DNA of 64,000 bases from Sitta carolinensis (lineage: Eukaryota; Chordata; Aves; Passeriformes; Sittidae), in the NCBI GenBank assembly GCA_032173965.1, contig CM063294.1:9600452-9664451 (forward strand), given 5' to 3'. The position numbers and the translations under genes were made by a program. The notes under the pieces were generated by a model. It did not search any database. It was given only the letters and a program-made list of their open reading frames with translations, and was not told where the DNA came from. Shown here piece after piece: positions 42,977 through 53,290 of the stretch (positions within the stretch are counted from its first letter, which is position 1; the number at the start of each line of letters is the position of its first letter).

Positions 42977-45798
42977 ATGGCCGTGTCGCCCTACGTGCAG
43001 GCCATGCAGGAGCTGTTCCGCGCCAACACGCGGAGCCGCGAGTTCCCGGCGCACGGAGCCAAGGTGCACTCGGTGGCCTGGAGCTGCTGCGGCCGCCGCC
43101 TCGCCTCCGGCTCCTTCGACAAGACCGCCAGCGTCTTCCTGCTCGAGAAGGACCGGCTGGTGAGATCGGGCGGGCGTGCGTGGTGCGGGTTGGTACCGGG
43201 AGCCCTTGGGCACCCCCGGGTGCGGCTGCTTGGGCTGGTGTCCGGGCCCGGGGGTGTGTCTCGGTGGTCGGTTCCGGGCCCGGGGGTGGGTACTCTGTGC
43301 ACCGGAGCATCGCCAAGGACAGCGCGGGCCGGGCCCGCCAGCCGGGGATGGAGCCGCTGCCTGGCGGGGATTCTCTGCCCTGGCCGGCCGTGGGCGGCAG
43401 CGTGGCTGGGGAGTGGCGGCGCGGCCCGGGGCGCGGCTCCTGATCTGTCGCAGCGGGGATGCAGCGTGCTGGGATGTGGGGCGGGACTGGGACCAGAGCT
43501 CGGCTCATCCTCACCTGCCCTCTCCCTGCAGGTGAAGGAGAACAACTACCGGGGCCACGGGGACAGCGTGGATCAGCTCTGCTGGCACCCCAGCAACCCT
43601 GACCTCTTCGTCACAGCGTCAGGGGACAAAACCATCCGCATCTGGGATGTCCGCACCACCAAGTGCATTGCCACTGTCAACACCAAAGGTGGGTCCCTGC
43701 CTTCCCAGGGGGCCTTCCCGGGTGGGTCCTGGCAGGACCTCAGCTGTGTGGGACCCAGGACAGAGCTTTGGGCCCTTCCTATGGTTATTTCTGGTTGGGA
43801 CATCTCTGCTAACGGCTTTATATTTGTGTTGCACTCATGTGAGAGCTGATTTACTCTGGGTTCCGGACTGGTAGAACTACTAAAATATGGTGCTAGGCTG
43901 TTAAAATGTTCTTTGTACTTGTCTCTGGAGTTAGTGAGCTGTGAGGTTGGAGACTGGGGAAAAACATGTTTACAGAGAGCAGTGGTGTAAATAAAAGTTA
44001 GTGTGGATTCAAAAAACCAATTTGAATTCACGTGATGCTTAACCCAAATACTATCTCTGCTCTTGGAAATGTCCAGTTTTGAGTTGTTTGGGCTGGGAAT
44101 AGAATTGTAAGGTTGTGTAACAACCTGCCATGTTCTTTATTTAAAGGTATTTATTTATTATCTTCTGCTTTTTCTGGATCTCAGAGATGACTGGATTCAG
44201 AGGATCTTTGGCTTGACCTTGTGTGGTGATTGCTGTGGTCCTGTCTTGGCTGAAATGGGGTGTGGCGTATTGTTTTCAGGCTGTACTTCTCATCAGTTTG
44301 GTTTTGCTGGATAGCTGCTGTGCAGGGTTTGTGTGTTAGACTGAACTGGCAGTCTTTCCCATTTGGGAATGGTTTGGAGTAGAAGTGGGACCTGCTGCCT
44401 TTCTGTCCCTTCAGGTGAGAACATCAACATCTGCTGGAGCCCTGATGGACAGACCATCGCCGTGGGGAACAAAGATGATGTGGTCACCTTCATTGATGCC
44501 AAGACACATCGCTCCAAAGCTGAGGAACAGTTCAAGTTTGAGGTGAACGAGATCTCCTGGAACAATGATAACAACATGTTCTTCCTCACCAATGGGAATG
44601 GCTGCATCAACATCCTCAGGCAGGTGCCCGTGGCTGCTGGTGGGCCGGGTGGCTGGGCTGGCTGCAGTCATTTACAAGCACCTTTGGTGCTTTTGGGAAA
44701 CCCGAGCCCCACATCCCAGCAATCCCCTGCCCTCTGGTGGGAATGAGCTTGCCTGGAGCTAAGGTTGTCACAGTTGTAGGCTGGGCTCAGCTCCCCGAAA
44801 TAGTCCCTGATGCTTTGCCTCATTCACTGGATTCTCAGTGTCTCCTGCCTCCGCTGGGTTTGCTTCCAGTCCTGGTGTGCCTTGTGCCTCCTTTGGGGAA
44901 TGAATCCCTGTGCTTCTCTCACTGCTCCCTGCCTTCTCCCTTCACCTCCACAGCTACCCAGAGCTGAAACCCATCCAGTCCATCAATGCCCATCCTTCCA
45001 ACTGCATCTGTATCAAGTTTGATCCCATGGGGAAGTACTTTGCCACAGGCAGTGCTGATGCACTGGTCAGCCTCTGGGATGTGGATGAGCTGGTGTGTGT
45101 GAGGTGCTTCTCCAGGTAGGTAGAGCTGTCCCCAAATTGTTTTCCATCCTCTCTGGGGACTGTGGTGGCAGTGCCTCACTGTCTGCTCCCCTTGGTCACT
45201 GCAGGCTCGACTGGCCTGTGCGGACACTGAGCTTTAGCCATGATGGGAAGATGCTGGCCTCAGCCTCAGAAGATCACTTCATTGACATTGCCGAGGTGGA
45301 GACAGGTAATGGTTTTATTTTGGGGAACAGCAAGGAGGGAATTGGATGGAAAAGTGCTGGGGGAGCTGGGAGGACACAGGGAGAATCTGCCTGTTAAGGA
45401 AGAGCTTTCCTGTGAGAGCAGAATGCCATGAGGGGGAGCCCCTGCCTCAGCAGTGTGTGGCAGACATGCCTGTCATGTCTGTACCTTGTCACTGGGTGAC
45501 TAAAAGGCGCTGGAGCAGCGTTTGTGCTGCCTCTCCCCTTCGCTGAGGGAAGCAGCAGGTGCTTAGCTCTGAGGAGGTGAGCAGCAGAGGGGGCTGGAGG
45601 CTCTCCAGGCTGACATGGCTCCTTTTCCGTGCAGGAGAGAAGCTCTGGGAGGTGCAGTGTGAGTCCCCCACCTTCACAGTGGCCTGGCACCCGAAGAGGC
45701 CGCTGCTGGCCTTCGCCTGTGATGACAAAGATGGCAAATACGACAGCAGCAGGGAGGCTGGCACTGTCAAGCTTTTCGGGCTTCCCAACGACTCCTGA
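42977..45798 (+). CDS. THOC3: THO complex subunit 3 (TEX1), six coding exons
   Basis: THOC3 is a WD40 beta-propeller subunit of the THO/TREX complex, which couples transcription and splicing to mRNA export. Coding exons: 42977-43159, 43532-43688, 44415-44619, 44954-45115, 45205-45305, 45635-45798 (972 nt, 323 aa; human 351, with a longer N-terminus). WD-repeat signatures are clear: KVHSVAWS then SGSFDKTASVF; GDSVDQLCWHP then ASGDKTIRIWD; INICWSPDGQTIAVG; CICIKFDPMGKYFATGS then ALVSLWD; and RTLSFSHDGKMLASASED. The gene ends VKLFGLPNDS. Intron 3 begins with GC rather than GT (AG|GCAGGT at 44618-44625); only this donor keeps the INIL-S-YPELK junction in frame. A candidate 5' extension from 42908 would need a GTG start, so I used the first ATG. 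Confidence 0.96.
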
Positions 45799-46330
45799 TG
45801 AAGCTGCTGCACCCGGGGAGGCAAATCCTGCCTGCTCTGGAGGGTGGGAGCTTGGATAGCATAGGTAGGGCAAGGAGCTGGCTCATCTTGCCAGCTAGGC
45901 AGGGCTGTGACCTCGGGCTCAGCTCGATGTGTCCTGCTCTTGGGACCTTTTATAAACAGGCAGCTGTGTGCTGGGGAGAATCGGGGGATGCTGGCAGGGC
46001 CCCCTTCTGCCACCTCCTCTCTGGGGCCGGGGGGGGCTTGTTCCAAAGGCAAGTGGCCAAAGAAAATCAGTCACTGAAGGTGGCTGCTGAGGAGCCTCCC
46101 CTCGGAGGTGCTGTGCTTTGACCAGGCTCCCCAGCAGTGATGGGATATGTGACTGTCCCCTTGTCCCCAAAAGCCTGGTGGCAAGGGCAGCTCTGGGAGC
46201 ACAGCCTGCGTCTCCCCCGCCCAGACATCCCATGTCCCTTCCCTGCGCTGGAGCAATGAGGGGAGGGTTTCAACTGGTGGATATTTTCCCAGATTGAGCT
46301 TTTTATATTGTGGTGTTTTTTAATAATTTT

Positions 46331-46336
46331 GATAAA
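46331..46336 (+). terminator. THOC3: Possible variant poly(A) signal of THOC3
   Basis: GATAAA follows an AT-rich block (tttttaataattttgataaa) about 530 bases after the stop codon. It is a known weaker hexamer, and I saw no canonical AATAAA in the preceding UTR. Confidence 0.4.
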
Positions 46337-46349
46337 TCCTCTTCCTTAA

Positions 46350-47324
46350 CGAAGGTGCCTGTGGCTATTTGAAGGGGGAAAAGTGGGGGTGCTGCTGAGC
46401 TGCTCTCCCTTCCCCTGCCTCCTTCCTTTGGCCATAGCAGGGTCCTGGCAGCGGGGTCTGCCGAGGATTGTCGCTCATGTGCTGTCCCCGCTCTGTGTGC
46501 CCTGTCCTGCGCTGTCGCCACGCCAGGGGGCGCCGCGTGCCCGCGGCGGGGACAGCGGGGACAGCGGGGACCCTGCTCCGGTGGGGACCATGCACGGCCC
46601 CAGCCCCGGGAGAGCCCTTCCCCTGCCCTGTCCCTCCCCACTGCCCGGGGAGGGCTCTGGGGATTTCTGCCCACCTGCACCGTCGTGCTGGGTCACAGGG
46701 CACAGCCTGCCTGCGATGGGGAGCTTGCCTGCAAGGTCGCTGCCGTTGTCTGCCCTCGTATTTCCTTCTGACAGAAGCTTTTCTGGGTGACTGCTCTGCT
46801 GATGCCGCCTGGATAACAGCTGAGCTCTTTGCTGGTAAATGATGGCACATCAGTCAGAGCTGAGGCTGGCAGCAGGCTGAAGCCTCCCGAGCTGTGCCCA
46901 GCCTGGGTGCTGCCAGGGCATCTGCCTCGGTGTGGGGACATGAGGTGCCCCATGCCCGCAGCCTCATGCGCCTCTCTTGGAGTGGTAGAAGGCTGTGACC
47001 CATCAGAAACAGCCTTTGGACTCCTGGGTATCCCCAGTCATGCAGTGAGGGAAATCCTGGGGAAGGGGGAGAAACCCTCATGCTCTGTCTGGGACATCCC
47101 GTTTGTTTTGTCGCCAAGCCCAGAGAGGACAGATGCCTGTGGAGTAGGAAGGCAGCAGGAATGGGCAGGGCTCTGGGAGCCACATGTGGCTGCTTCCTGC
47201 ACCCGTACAGGCCTGGGTGGGGGCCAGCCCGTGTGTCATGAGCTGCCAGATTTCACCCCTGAGGTTGGCGGGGTGAGGGAGCCGACATGGGGGCCCAGGA
47301 AAGCAACGGATGAGAAGAGGCCGG
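46350..47324. other. Intergenic region between convergent THOC3 and CPLX2
   Basis: This GC-rich interval has no exon or repeat that I can support. Long open frames here arise from GC-rich composition and lack homology features. Confidence 0.4.
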
Positions 47325-48543
47325 AGCAATGTACAAATCCCTTTATTTTATTAGTTTGTCAAAGACTAGTTCGAGCAGGATGGTCACAGCATGTCTGTGG
47401 GGCCCCGAGCTGCTCGGCACCTCCTGGGAGGGCTCTGGTGAGCAGCTGGGGGCCGTGGCTGAGGAAGCACAGGGAGGGGGGAGCACGGTGCGGCAAGAGA
47501 CGGGCCGGGACGACGGCACACCCGCTGGGGTGCAAGCAGCGGCTCCTGGGACATCCCGGGGCGCTCGCCCAGGGATCCCTTCCCAGGCCCGGGGACACGT
47601 GTCCAGCGCCAGGTGAGGGCAGCCGGGTACTCCCAGCCCGGGACTGGCCCGGCAGCCCTCGGCCCCGCGCTGGCTTTATTGCAGGGGCAGAGCGGGGGTC
47701 CCAGCAGCGCGGCGAGGGGCGCCGCGGGCGGCCCCCGGGGACAGTGGGGACTCGGGGGTGGGGGTCGGAGCAGCGGACACGAGGACGCATGGAGCGACGG
47801 GGCGCACCCTGGCACAGAGACACTAATGCGAGAACGGGGGCCAGCGGGGCCAAGACACAGACGAGCGAGCGGCGGGGACGGGGGCGAGGCAGGGGGGCCC
47901 CTGCCCCGCGCGTGCCTTTGTACACGGTCGGCGGAGCGCGGCGCCCGCTCCTCCCGGTGCTGAAGTATTGCAGTCTAACTGATATGGCTTTAACTATGGG
48001 GCCAGAGATGCGGGGAGGGGGGGTCCCCTCCAACCCCCCGATGCAGGGGCACACCGGGCAGCCCCGGGGGACCCCCGTGCCCGACGACCGGGGATGGGGG
48101 AGCTGCGGGCAGGGCGCCTGGCTTTGTGCTTTGGGCTTGGCCCAGGGCGGGAGGGGGCAGGGGGATGGCAGTGCTGGGGACGAGGGCAGGCGAGCAGAGG
48201 CCTACTGGGGTCCCCTGGGAGAAGAGAAGGGGCAGGGCAGGGGGCACGAGGAGCCACCCCGAGGGGGCCGGTAGGGCCTGAGTGCCCCTAGCCTGCCGCG
48301 AGGTTACATCAGTGCATTTGGTCCCGGTTCGCCCTGTCCGGCCAGGGCTGCTCCCCTTTGGCGTGGTGGGGGGGCCCTGCCTGGACGGGACGGGGCGGGC
48401 TTTTGGTCTGGTTGGGGGACAGGACAGGAGGGGATGGGAGGGGGTGTGGGGACCCCCTCTCCGGAGCCAAGGGAACTGATGGAGGAGTTGTAGGAAAGAG
48501 GGCGCCCGTGCCCCAGCACCCTATGGCAGGGTTGACGGTGCTG
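47325..48543 (-). other. CPLX2: 3' UTR of CPLX2
   Basis: About 1.2 kb runs from the CPLX2 stop codon to the poly(A) signal. It is mostly GC-rich but contains an AT-rich island at about 47960-48000 (minus strand: catagttaaagccatatcag, then ttagactgcaatacttc). The island includes TGCAATA, a seed match for the miR-25/92/363 family. A long 3' UTR is characteristic of complexin mRNAs. Confidence 0.6.
47342..47352 (-). terminator. CPLX2: Double poly(A) signal of CPLX2
   Basis: The plus strand reads TTTATTTTATT, two overlapping AATAAA hexamers on minus. Confidence 0.7.
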
Positions 48544-49606
48544 TTACTTCTTGAACATATCCTGCAGTGGGCCGGGCAGGTACTTGAGGACGGTGTCCAG
48601 GATGCTCTCCTCCTCCTCCTCTTCCTCGTCCCCACAGCCTGCCGGGATTGCCTTCTTGGGGCGCGTCAGGCTGCCCTCACACGGCTGCTCCAGAGCCGCT
48701 TTCTCCTCTGCTTCCTTCTCCTCCTTTTTCTTCAGCCCGTACTGAGAGGACACAGGCGCTCAGCAGGGCAGGCAGTGGGCACTGCCTGCCCTGTGCCCGT
48801 GCCATCGCCACCGGACTTGGGCCACCCTCCTCCCGGCCGTGCCGGCTCCCTGTCCCAGCCCCACCCCGGCTGCCACGGGCAGGGGCGGGCACAGGGGAGG
48901 CGTGTGCCCACCTTGTCACGGATCTGCTGCCGGACTTTCTCCCGTTCCGCTTCCATGCGGGCGTGCTTGGCTTTCCGCTCCTCCTCCTGCTGGCGCAGAG
49001 CCTCCTGCCTCTCCTCCTCCTTCTTCTGCGCGTCGGGGTCCTTCTCCTCCTCGCCCCCCAGCATCTTCCCCATGTCCTTGGTGGCCCCTGAGCATAACGA
49101 GACCCTTGGTTGGTCCCCAAGGGTGCTGCAGCCTGGTGCTACTGCCAAAGCCCCTGCAGCAGCAGGGAGGGCAAGGAAGCCCCTGGCAAGGAGGACCTGG
49201 GACATCCCCAGGGCCACCTGTGCCGAAGTGGGCTGCAGATGGGTTCGGGAGGCTGTGGGGATGGGGAGTGCCACGGGCCGGCTGTTCTGCCCTAGTTCAG
49301 TGTCAGCTGGGGGAGATGCCAGTAGCTCCTTCTTCAGCACCCAGGGGACCTGTCGGGGAATCCCACTTAGTGGTGGAAGAGCCAGGATTCCCCAGCCAGC
49401 CGCTGACGGCACTGGAAATGGGAAACCTGGAGGGCTCCAGCAGCAGCTCCCCACTGCTGGTGGCTTTCTGTGTGACTCTGTCCCCCTGCCATGTCCCTCC
49501 CACTGCACTACTGGGGTGCTGGGCCAGCATTGCTCCCGGACGGGTGACCCTGAGGGGGGAACAGCTCCCACTCACCGCCCAGCGCTTGCTTCATGACGAA
49601 GTCCAT
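48544..49606 (-). CDS. CPLX2: Complexin-2, three coding exons
   Basis: Complexin-2 is a small cytosolic neuronal protein that binds assembled SNARE complexes, clamping and then promoting calcium-triggered vesicle fusion. Coding exons on minus: 49606-49576, 49087-48912, 48741-48544 (405 nt, 134 aa, the length I recall for mammals). The first exon encodes [10 protein letters not shown] and probably starts at 49683 with 5' UTR. The accessory helix (about 26-47) is extremely E/K/R-rich. The central SNARE-binding helix (48-70) keeps R48, R59, K69 and Y70. The C-terminus has a seven-glutamate run and the amphipathic membrane-sensing end [20 protein letters not shown]. There is no CAAX box, which separates it from complexins 3 and 4. 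The protein appears almost unchanged from mammals. Confidence 0.97.
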
Positions 49607-50089
49607 GGTGCCGATGTGTGCGTGTGGCTAGGCCAGTGCCCAGTGCTCATCCACCGCTGTCCGGGCTTGCTGACCTGGGCCACCTGTGCAGGCAGAGAAG
49701 GACAGATTTGAGGATACCATGCCAAGGTTCCCTACTGCCCAGGCTGAGGGATGGAATGATCTCTGGCACTGCACTTTGCACCCTCTGCACCTTCAGCCCA
49801 AACACCTTCCAGGATGGGCAGGGGGAGGTTCTGGGGTCTGCAGGCAGAGAGTGACTGTGCCTACTCCCCTCAGCCCCCTCTCCACATCCCTTCTGGCCTT
49901 GAGGACCTGTGGAGGCACCAAGGCAGAGACTCCAGAGGGATGTTCCACCTCAGCACTGCCCTTGGTGTGGCACCAGGAGCCCAGGTGTGCTTCCTGGAGG
50001 CTGGTGGGGTGGGGACCCACCACGCCACCAATGCACCGTGTGCCCCTGCTTTGTGGGAGGGGGTGACAGACCTTGTCTCGGGGTGCCAG

Positions 50090-50920
50090 CGTGTCGCAGC
50101 CGGACCCGGGGTGCTGTGCGTGCGTGTGTGTGTCTACGGCAGTGCGAGTGCTCTGCAGAGGGATGGGGAAGAGGCTGCTGGCAGGTTGCGGCAGTGCTTG
50201 GGGGCTGCAGGGGTTGCAGGCAGCAGCCCGTGACTGTGTGTGTGATCCGTGCGGGTGGGTGACACCGTGCAGGGGCACTGCCTGTGCAGGACGGAGCGGG
50301 TGCGCGCCGTGTGTGAGCTCTGCGTGCAGGCTGTGTTTGCTCAAGAGGTGTGTTTGCGGGTGGCTGCAGGCTGTGTTTGCATGGGGGGTGCGTGCACACA
50401 CGCGTGTGGATAAGTTTGTGGGGCTGCAGCCTGCGTGTGCCCCCGTGATGTGCGGGTTTGCAGCCTGTTTGCAAGCTCTGAGTGTGTGCGTGTGCGAGTT
50501 TTGGGGTCTGCGGGCTCTGCGGATGTGTGTGCACGCAGGTTTACGGGCTGTGCCTGTGTGCTGGGTGTTTGTGCTGCGGGTGTGTGTGTGTTTGCACACT
50601 GGGGGGGGTGCTGCAGGCTGTGCGTGAGTGAGGGGGGTTGTGTGTGCCGGTCCGTGGGTTTGCAGGCTGCAAACGGGGTTTGTGCGCACAAATTTGCAGA
50701 CTGTGTCGCGTGTGTGTACGTGTGGGGGTGTTGCAGGCTGCTTATGTGTTCCGTGTGTGTGTGCATGCAGGGGATTACAGGCGGAGGGGGTGTGTGGGGG
50801 GTGCCCGTGCCCACCACGTGCCCCGTGTGAGTGGGGTGCTGCAGGCTGTGCTCGGAGCCTGGGGGTGCAGTTTGCGGGGTGTGTGTACGTGCCCGGTGGG
50901 TGCTGCAGCCCGCGGGTACC
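50090..50920. repeat. Degenerate TG-rich minisatellite in CPLX2 intron 1
   Basis: Variants of gctgcaggctgtgtttgc and gtgtgtgtg alternate for over 800 bp, with recurring cores tgcaggctg (for example near 50327, 50366, 50610, 50662, 50735 and 50841) and long GT runs. Copies vary in length, so it is an old, decayed array. It keeps several frames open for long distances, which explains large spurious ORFs here. Confidence 0.75.
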
Positions 50921-51029
50921 CCCAGCCCGGCTCCCCGGAACCCCACGGGGGCTGCAGGAGCTGTGACCCCGGGAAGTTTTCTGCTGCCAGCCCCGGGGCA
51001 CCCCGCGACAATGCGTGGGGGGGGCTCCT

Positions 51030-51560
51030 CAGGGCAGTACAGTGCTGAGCCCTGGGACCGCAGCGGGGGCTTGGGGTGCACGGGGAGCGGGGGAACACCG
51101 GAGAGCACAGGGACGCCGGGGCCGTAGGCAAGGTGCAAGGAATACGGGGAGCACCGGAACACTGGGGTCGCGCGGGGGGGGGGGGGGGCGGGGGGGCGCT
51201 CCTAGCGGTAGCAGAGTACTTGGGGTACACGGGCGACGTAGGGGGAACACAGCAAACGGGGGGAACACCGGCAGGCACCGGGATACCGGAGCCACAGGGG
51301 CTGCAGAGACGCAGGAGACACGTTGGGGGGGGGGGGGGGGTGCCGGGAAGACTGGGGACAGCGGGGACACGGGACGCAGCGGACACCCGGCATGCGGGGG
51401 ACACCGGGACCGCAGCAGGGTGCGGGGGGAGCGCAGGCACAAGGAGGGTGCGGGGGGGAACCCGGGTCGGGGGACACGCACCGGGGGCGCAGGGGACACC
51501 GGGGACGAGGAGGAACGCGGGGACACGGGGAAGGCGGGAACCGCGCGGGGGGCGAGGGTC
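51030..51560. repeat. G-rich minisatellite with long G runs in CPLX2 intron 1
   Basis: Short units like gggggaacaccgg, gggacacggg and ggggacaccggg repeat over about 500 bp, interrupted by pure G tracts near 51174-51188 and 51325-51339. The plus strand is strongly G-rich, which is a textbook setting for G-quadruplexes. It lies just inside the intron after the putative first exon. Confidence 0.75.
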
Positions 51561-51667
51561 GCGCAGGGGACGCGGCGCAGCGGGGACCCCTCACCCCCCC
51601 ACCCCATCCCGGGGTCTGCGGCGCGGGGCCCCGCCCGCCGCCCGGGGCCGCCCGGTGCCGCAGCGGC

Positions 51668-51687
51668 GGCGCTGTCCCTTCAGCACC
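51668..51687. promoter_or_regulatory. CPLX2: Two RE1 (REST) half-sites in everted order
   Basis: The plus strand has GGCGCTGTCC (51668-51677, the exact reverse complement of the RE1 right half GGACAGCGCC), then one base, then TTCAGCACC (51679-51687, the exact left half). The order and orientation differ from canonical RE1. REST represses neuronal genes outside neurons, and complexins are typical target types. Confidence 0.45.
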
Positions 51688-51696
51688 GGCACTCAC

Positions 51697-52000
51697 CGGC
51701 TCCGCCGCCGCTCGCCGCTGCCGCCGCTCCGCCCCGCCCCGCCCCGCCGCGGCCCGGCCCCCTCCCGCCCCCGGCGGCACGCGTGGGCCCGCCCGGAGCG
51801 ACACCCCCCGCCACCGCGCGGACCGGCCCCCGCGGGGGCGGCGGCGGGCGGGACCCCTCCCGGGAAACGCCGCACGACCCCCGGGGAAGCGTCCCGGGGC
51901 ACCCGCACCGCTCACACCCGGGGCCCGCTCGGACACCACCCCGCGCTCCCGCAGCGGAGGGACGGGGCGAGCGCCTCCCGCGCGGGGTTAATGATTCACC
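51697..52000 (-). promoter_or_regulatory. CPLX2: CpG-island promoter and probable non-coding first exon of CPLX2
   Basis: On minus a strong donor, GAGCCG|GTGAGTGCC, lies at 51697/51696. It can pair with the acceptor ctgcctgcacag ending at 49684, ahead of the CPLX2 start-codon exon. Upstream (higher coordinates) are repeated GC boxes (ggcggggcggggcgg on minus near 51728-51750) and very dense CpG to about 52.0 kb, without TATA. Start-site position and exon length are inferred. Confidence 0.6.
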
Positions 52001-52170
52001 GCCGCGGCAATTACCGGGCCAAACGAGGCATTAATCAGCCGCAGACACCCCCAGGCCCGCACCCCCCCGGCTCCCTCACTCGACCCCCCGACCCGCAGCA
52101 CCCCGGCCTCCTCTGCAGCGATGCGGGGCGGCTGCGGGAGTTTAATTAAAGTCCCTGATAAATCATGTCA
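52000..52170. promoter_or_regulatory. AT-rich homeodomain-type element at the CpG-island edge
   Basis: Within very GC-rich DNA this stretch has gttaatgattcacc, ggcaattacc, gcattaatcag and a perfect palindrome TTTAATTAAA at 52141-52150, followed by tgataaatcatgtcac. Several TAAT cores in about 150 bp suggest a conserved enhancer. Conservation was not tested. Confidence 0.35.
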
Positions 52171-53233
52171 CCGTCCCTCCCCCTTTCGCCAAGAGCTGCC
52201 GCTCGGGGGCCCCAGCTTTGGATTTTTGGTGCTGTTCCCCCGGTGGGGCTCCCAGGGCAGGTGCGGGGTGCTCAGGGAGGGAATGCCAGAGGGTGTCTGC
52301 CGTGACATCGAGGATATGATGCCCACGGAGCTCAGAACCCCCTTCAGCGAAGGGTTCCTGGGCAGGAAATGGGGTGCACCACCTTGCCTGCCCCCCCTGC
52401 TCCTGCCCGAAGGGAGATGGGGCTCCTGCAGCCCCTCCTGTGTGCCTCCTCTGCAGGGTGGGACAGGACTGCCCGGGTCTCCCACCCTTGTCCCCATGCA
52501 TAGGGACGGTGTGTGCTCCTCAGCGCGGCAGCCGGTGCCTCCTAATTAATCCAGTCCTGGGTTCTTAGAGACAGGATGAGCCCTGTGCTTGGAGCCGGGC
52601 TTTGGGACAGCTGGTGTTTAATAGTGAGGCTGCGGACTATCAGCCTGCAGGGGCCCAGAAGGGTGCTGGAGAGGGTCTGGGTGCTGGGTCCTTTCAGGGA
52701 TGACCCCCCCTAAACGTGGGAGGTTGCAGGGAGCTGGGATAGGCTGCAGCTGCCTCCACAAGCCCCTTAGGGTGGGCTGCAGAGATGCTGCCAGCGCTGC
52801 TGGGGCTGCTGTGGGAAGGCTGAGGGTGTGGGGCAGGATGTGGGGCAGGAGTGGGTGGACATCGCACAGACAGGGGGTCCAAAGCTGACTTGCAAGTTCC
52901 ACCTCCACAGAGATGCGGCACCGACAGATCTACGTGTGTGCACCCGCTGCCAGCTCCTGCCCCAACGCACAGCCGCTGCCACGGACCCCTCTCAGCACAG
53001 AGACAGCACATCAGGGACTTGTCCCTCTTGTTCCCTCGATCTCACTGCTCCCCAAAACACCCCCCGGCTCAGCCCATCTCCACCAGCCCCGAGCCCTCAG
53101 CCTGGCGTTGACCAACAACTCCTTTTTCCACCTCCAAGGCAAAAAAGCCTCCTGCCCTCGTGCCCAGCCCCGCTCTGCCTGCTGGCAGCTGGTGGGACGG
53201 GCATGTGGGCGGCAAGACAGGCCTGCGCTTGGC

Positions 53234-53260
53234 CCGTCCGTCTGTCCGTCCGTCCGTCCT
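53234..53260. repeat. CCGT tetranucleotide microsatellite
   Basis: Six or so units of CCGT/CTGT sit immediately before the CRE-containing element. Confidence 0.8.
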
Positions 53261-53282
53261 GCGGCAGCCCTGCTCCGGGCGT

Positions 53283-53290
53283 TGACGTCA
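53283..53290. promoter_or_regulatory. Perfect cAMP response element
   Basis: TGACGTCA, the palindromic CREB-binding octamer, stands about 50 bp from an AT-rich block with a GTATTA-AAAA-TAATAC inverted repeat (53336-53351). It lies about 1.5 kb upstream of the putative CPLX2 first exon. An activity-responsive role for a synaptic gene is an inference. Confidence 0.45.

Noticed and set aside
46829..48274. 481-codon open frame on plus, antisense to the CPLX2 3' UTR
   Set aside because: No domain, no splice partners, composition simply GC-rich; it overlaps a well-supported UTR on the other strand.
48358..49596. 412-codon open frame on plus across the CPLX2 coding exons
   Set aside because: It is the mirror of glutamate/lysine-rich CPLX2 exons (polyserine and polyleucine runs opposite CTC/CTT repeats), with no independent support.
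49793..51001. 402-codon open frame on minus, His/Thr/Pro-rich
   Set aside because: Created by the TG-rich minisatellite, whose units lack stop codons in this frame.
51015..52149. Two 340-360-codon frames on plus, Gly/Arg/Pro-rich
   Set aside because: G-rich minisatellite and CpG-island artefacts; low complexity and no homology.
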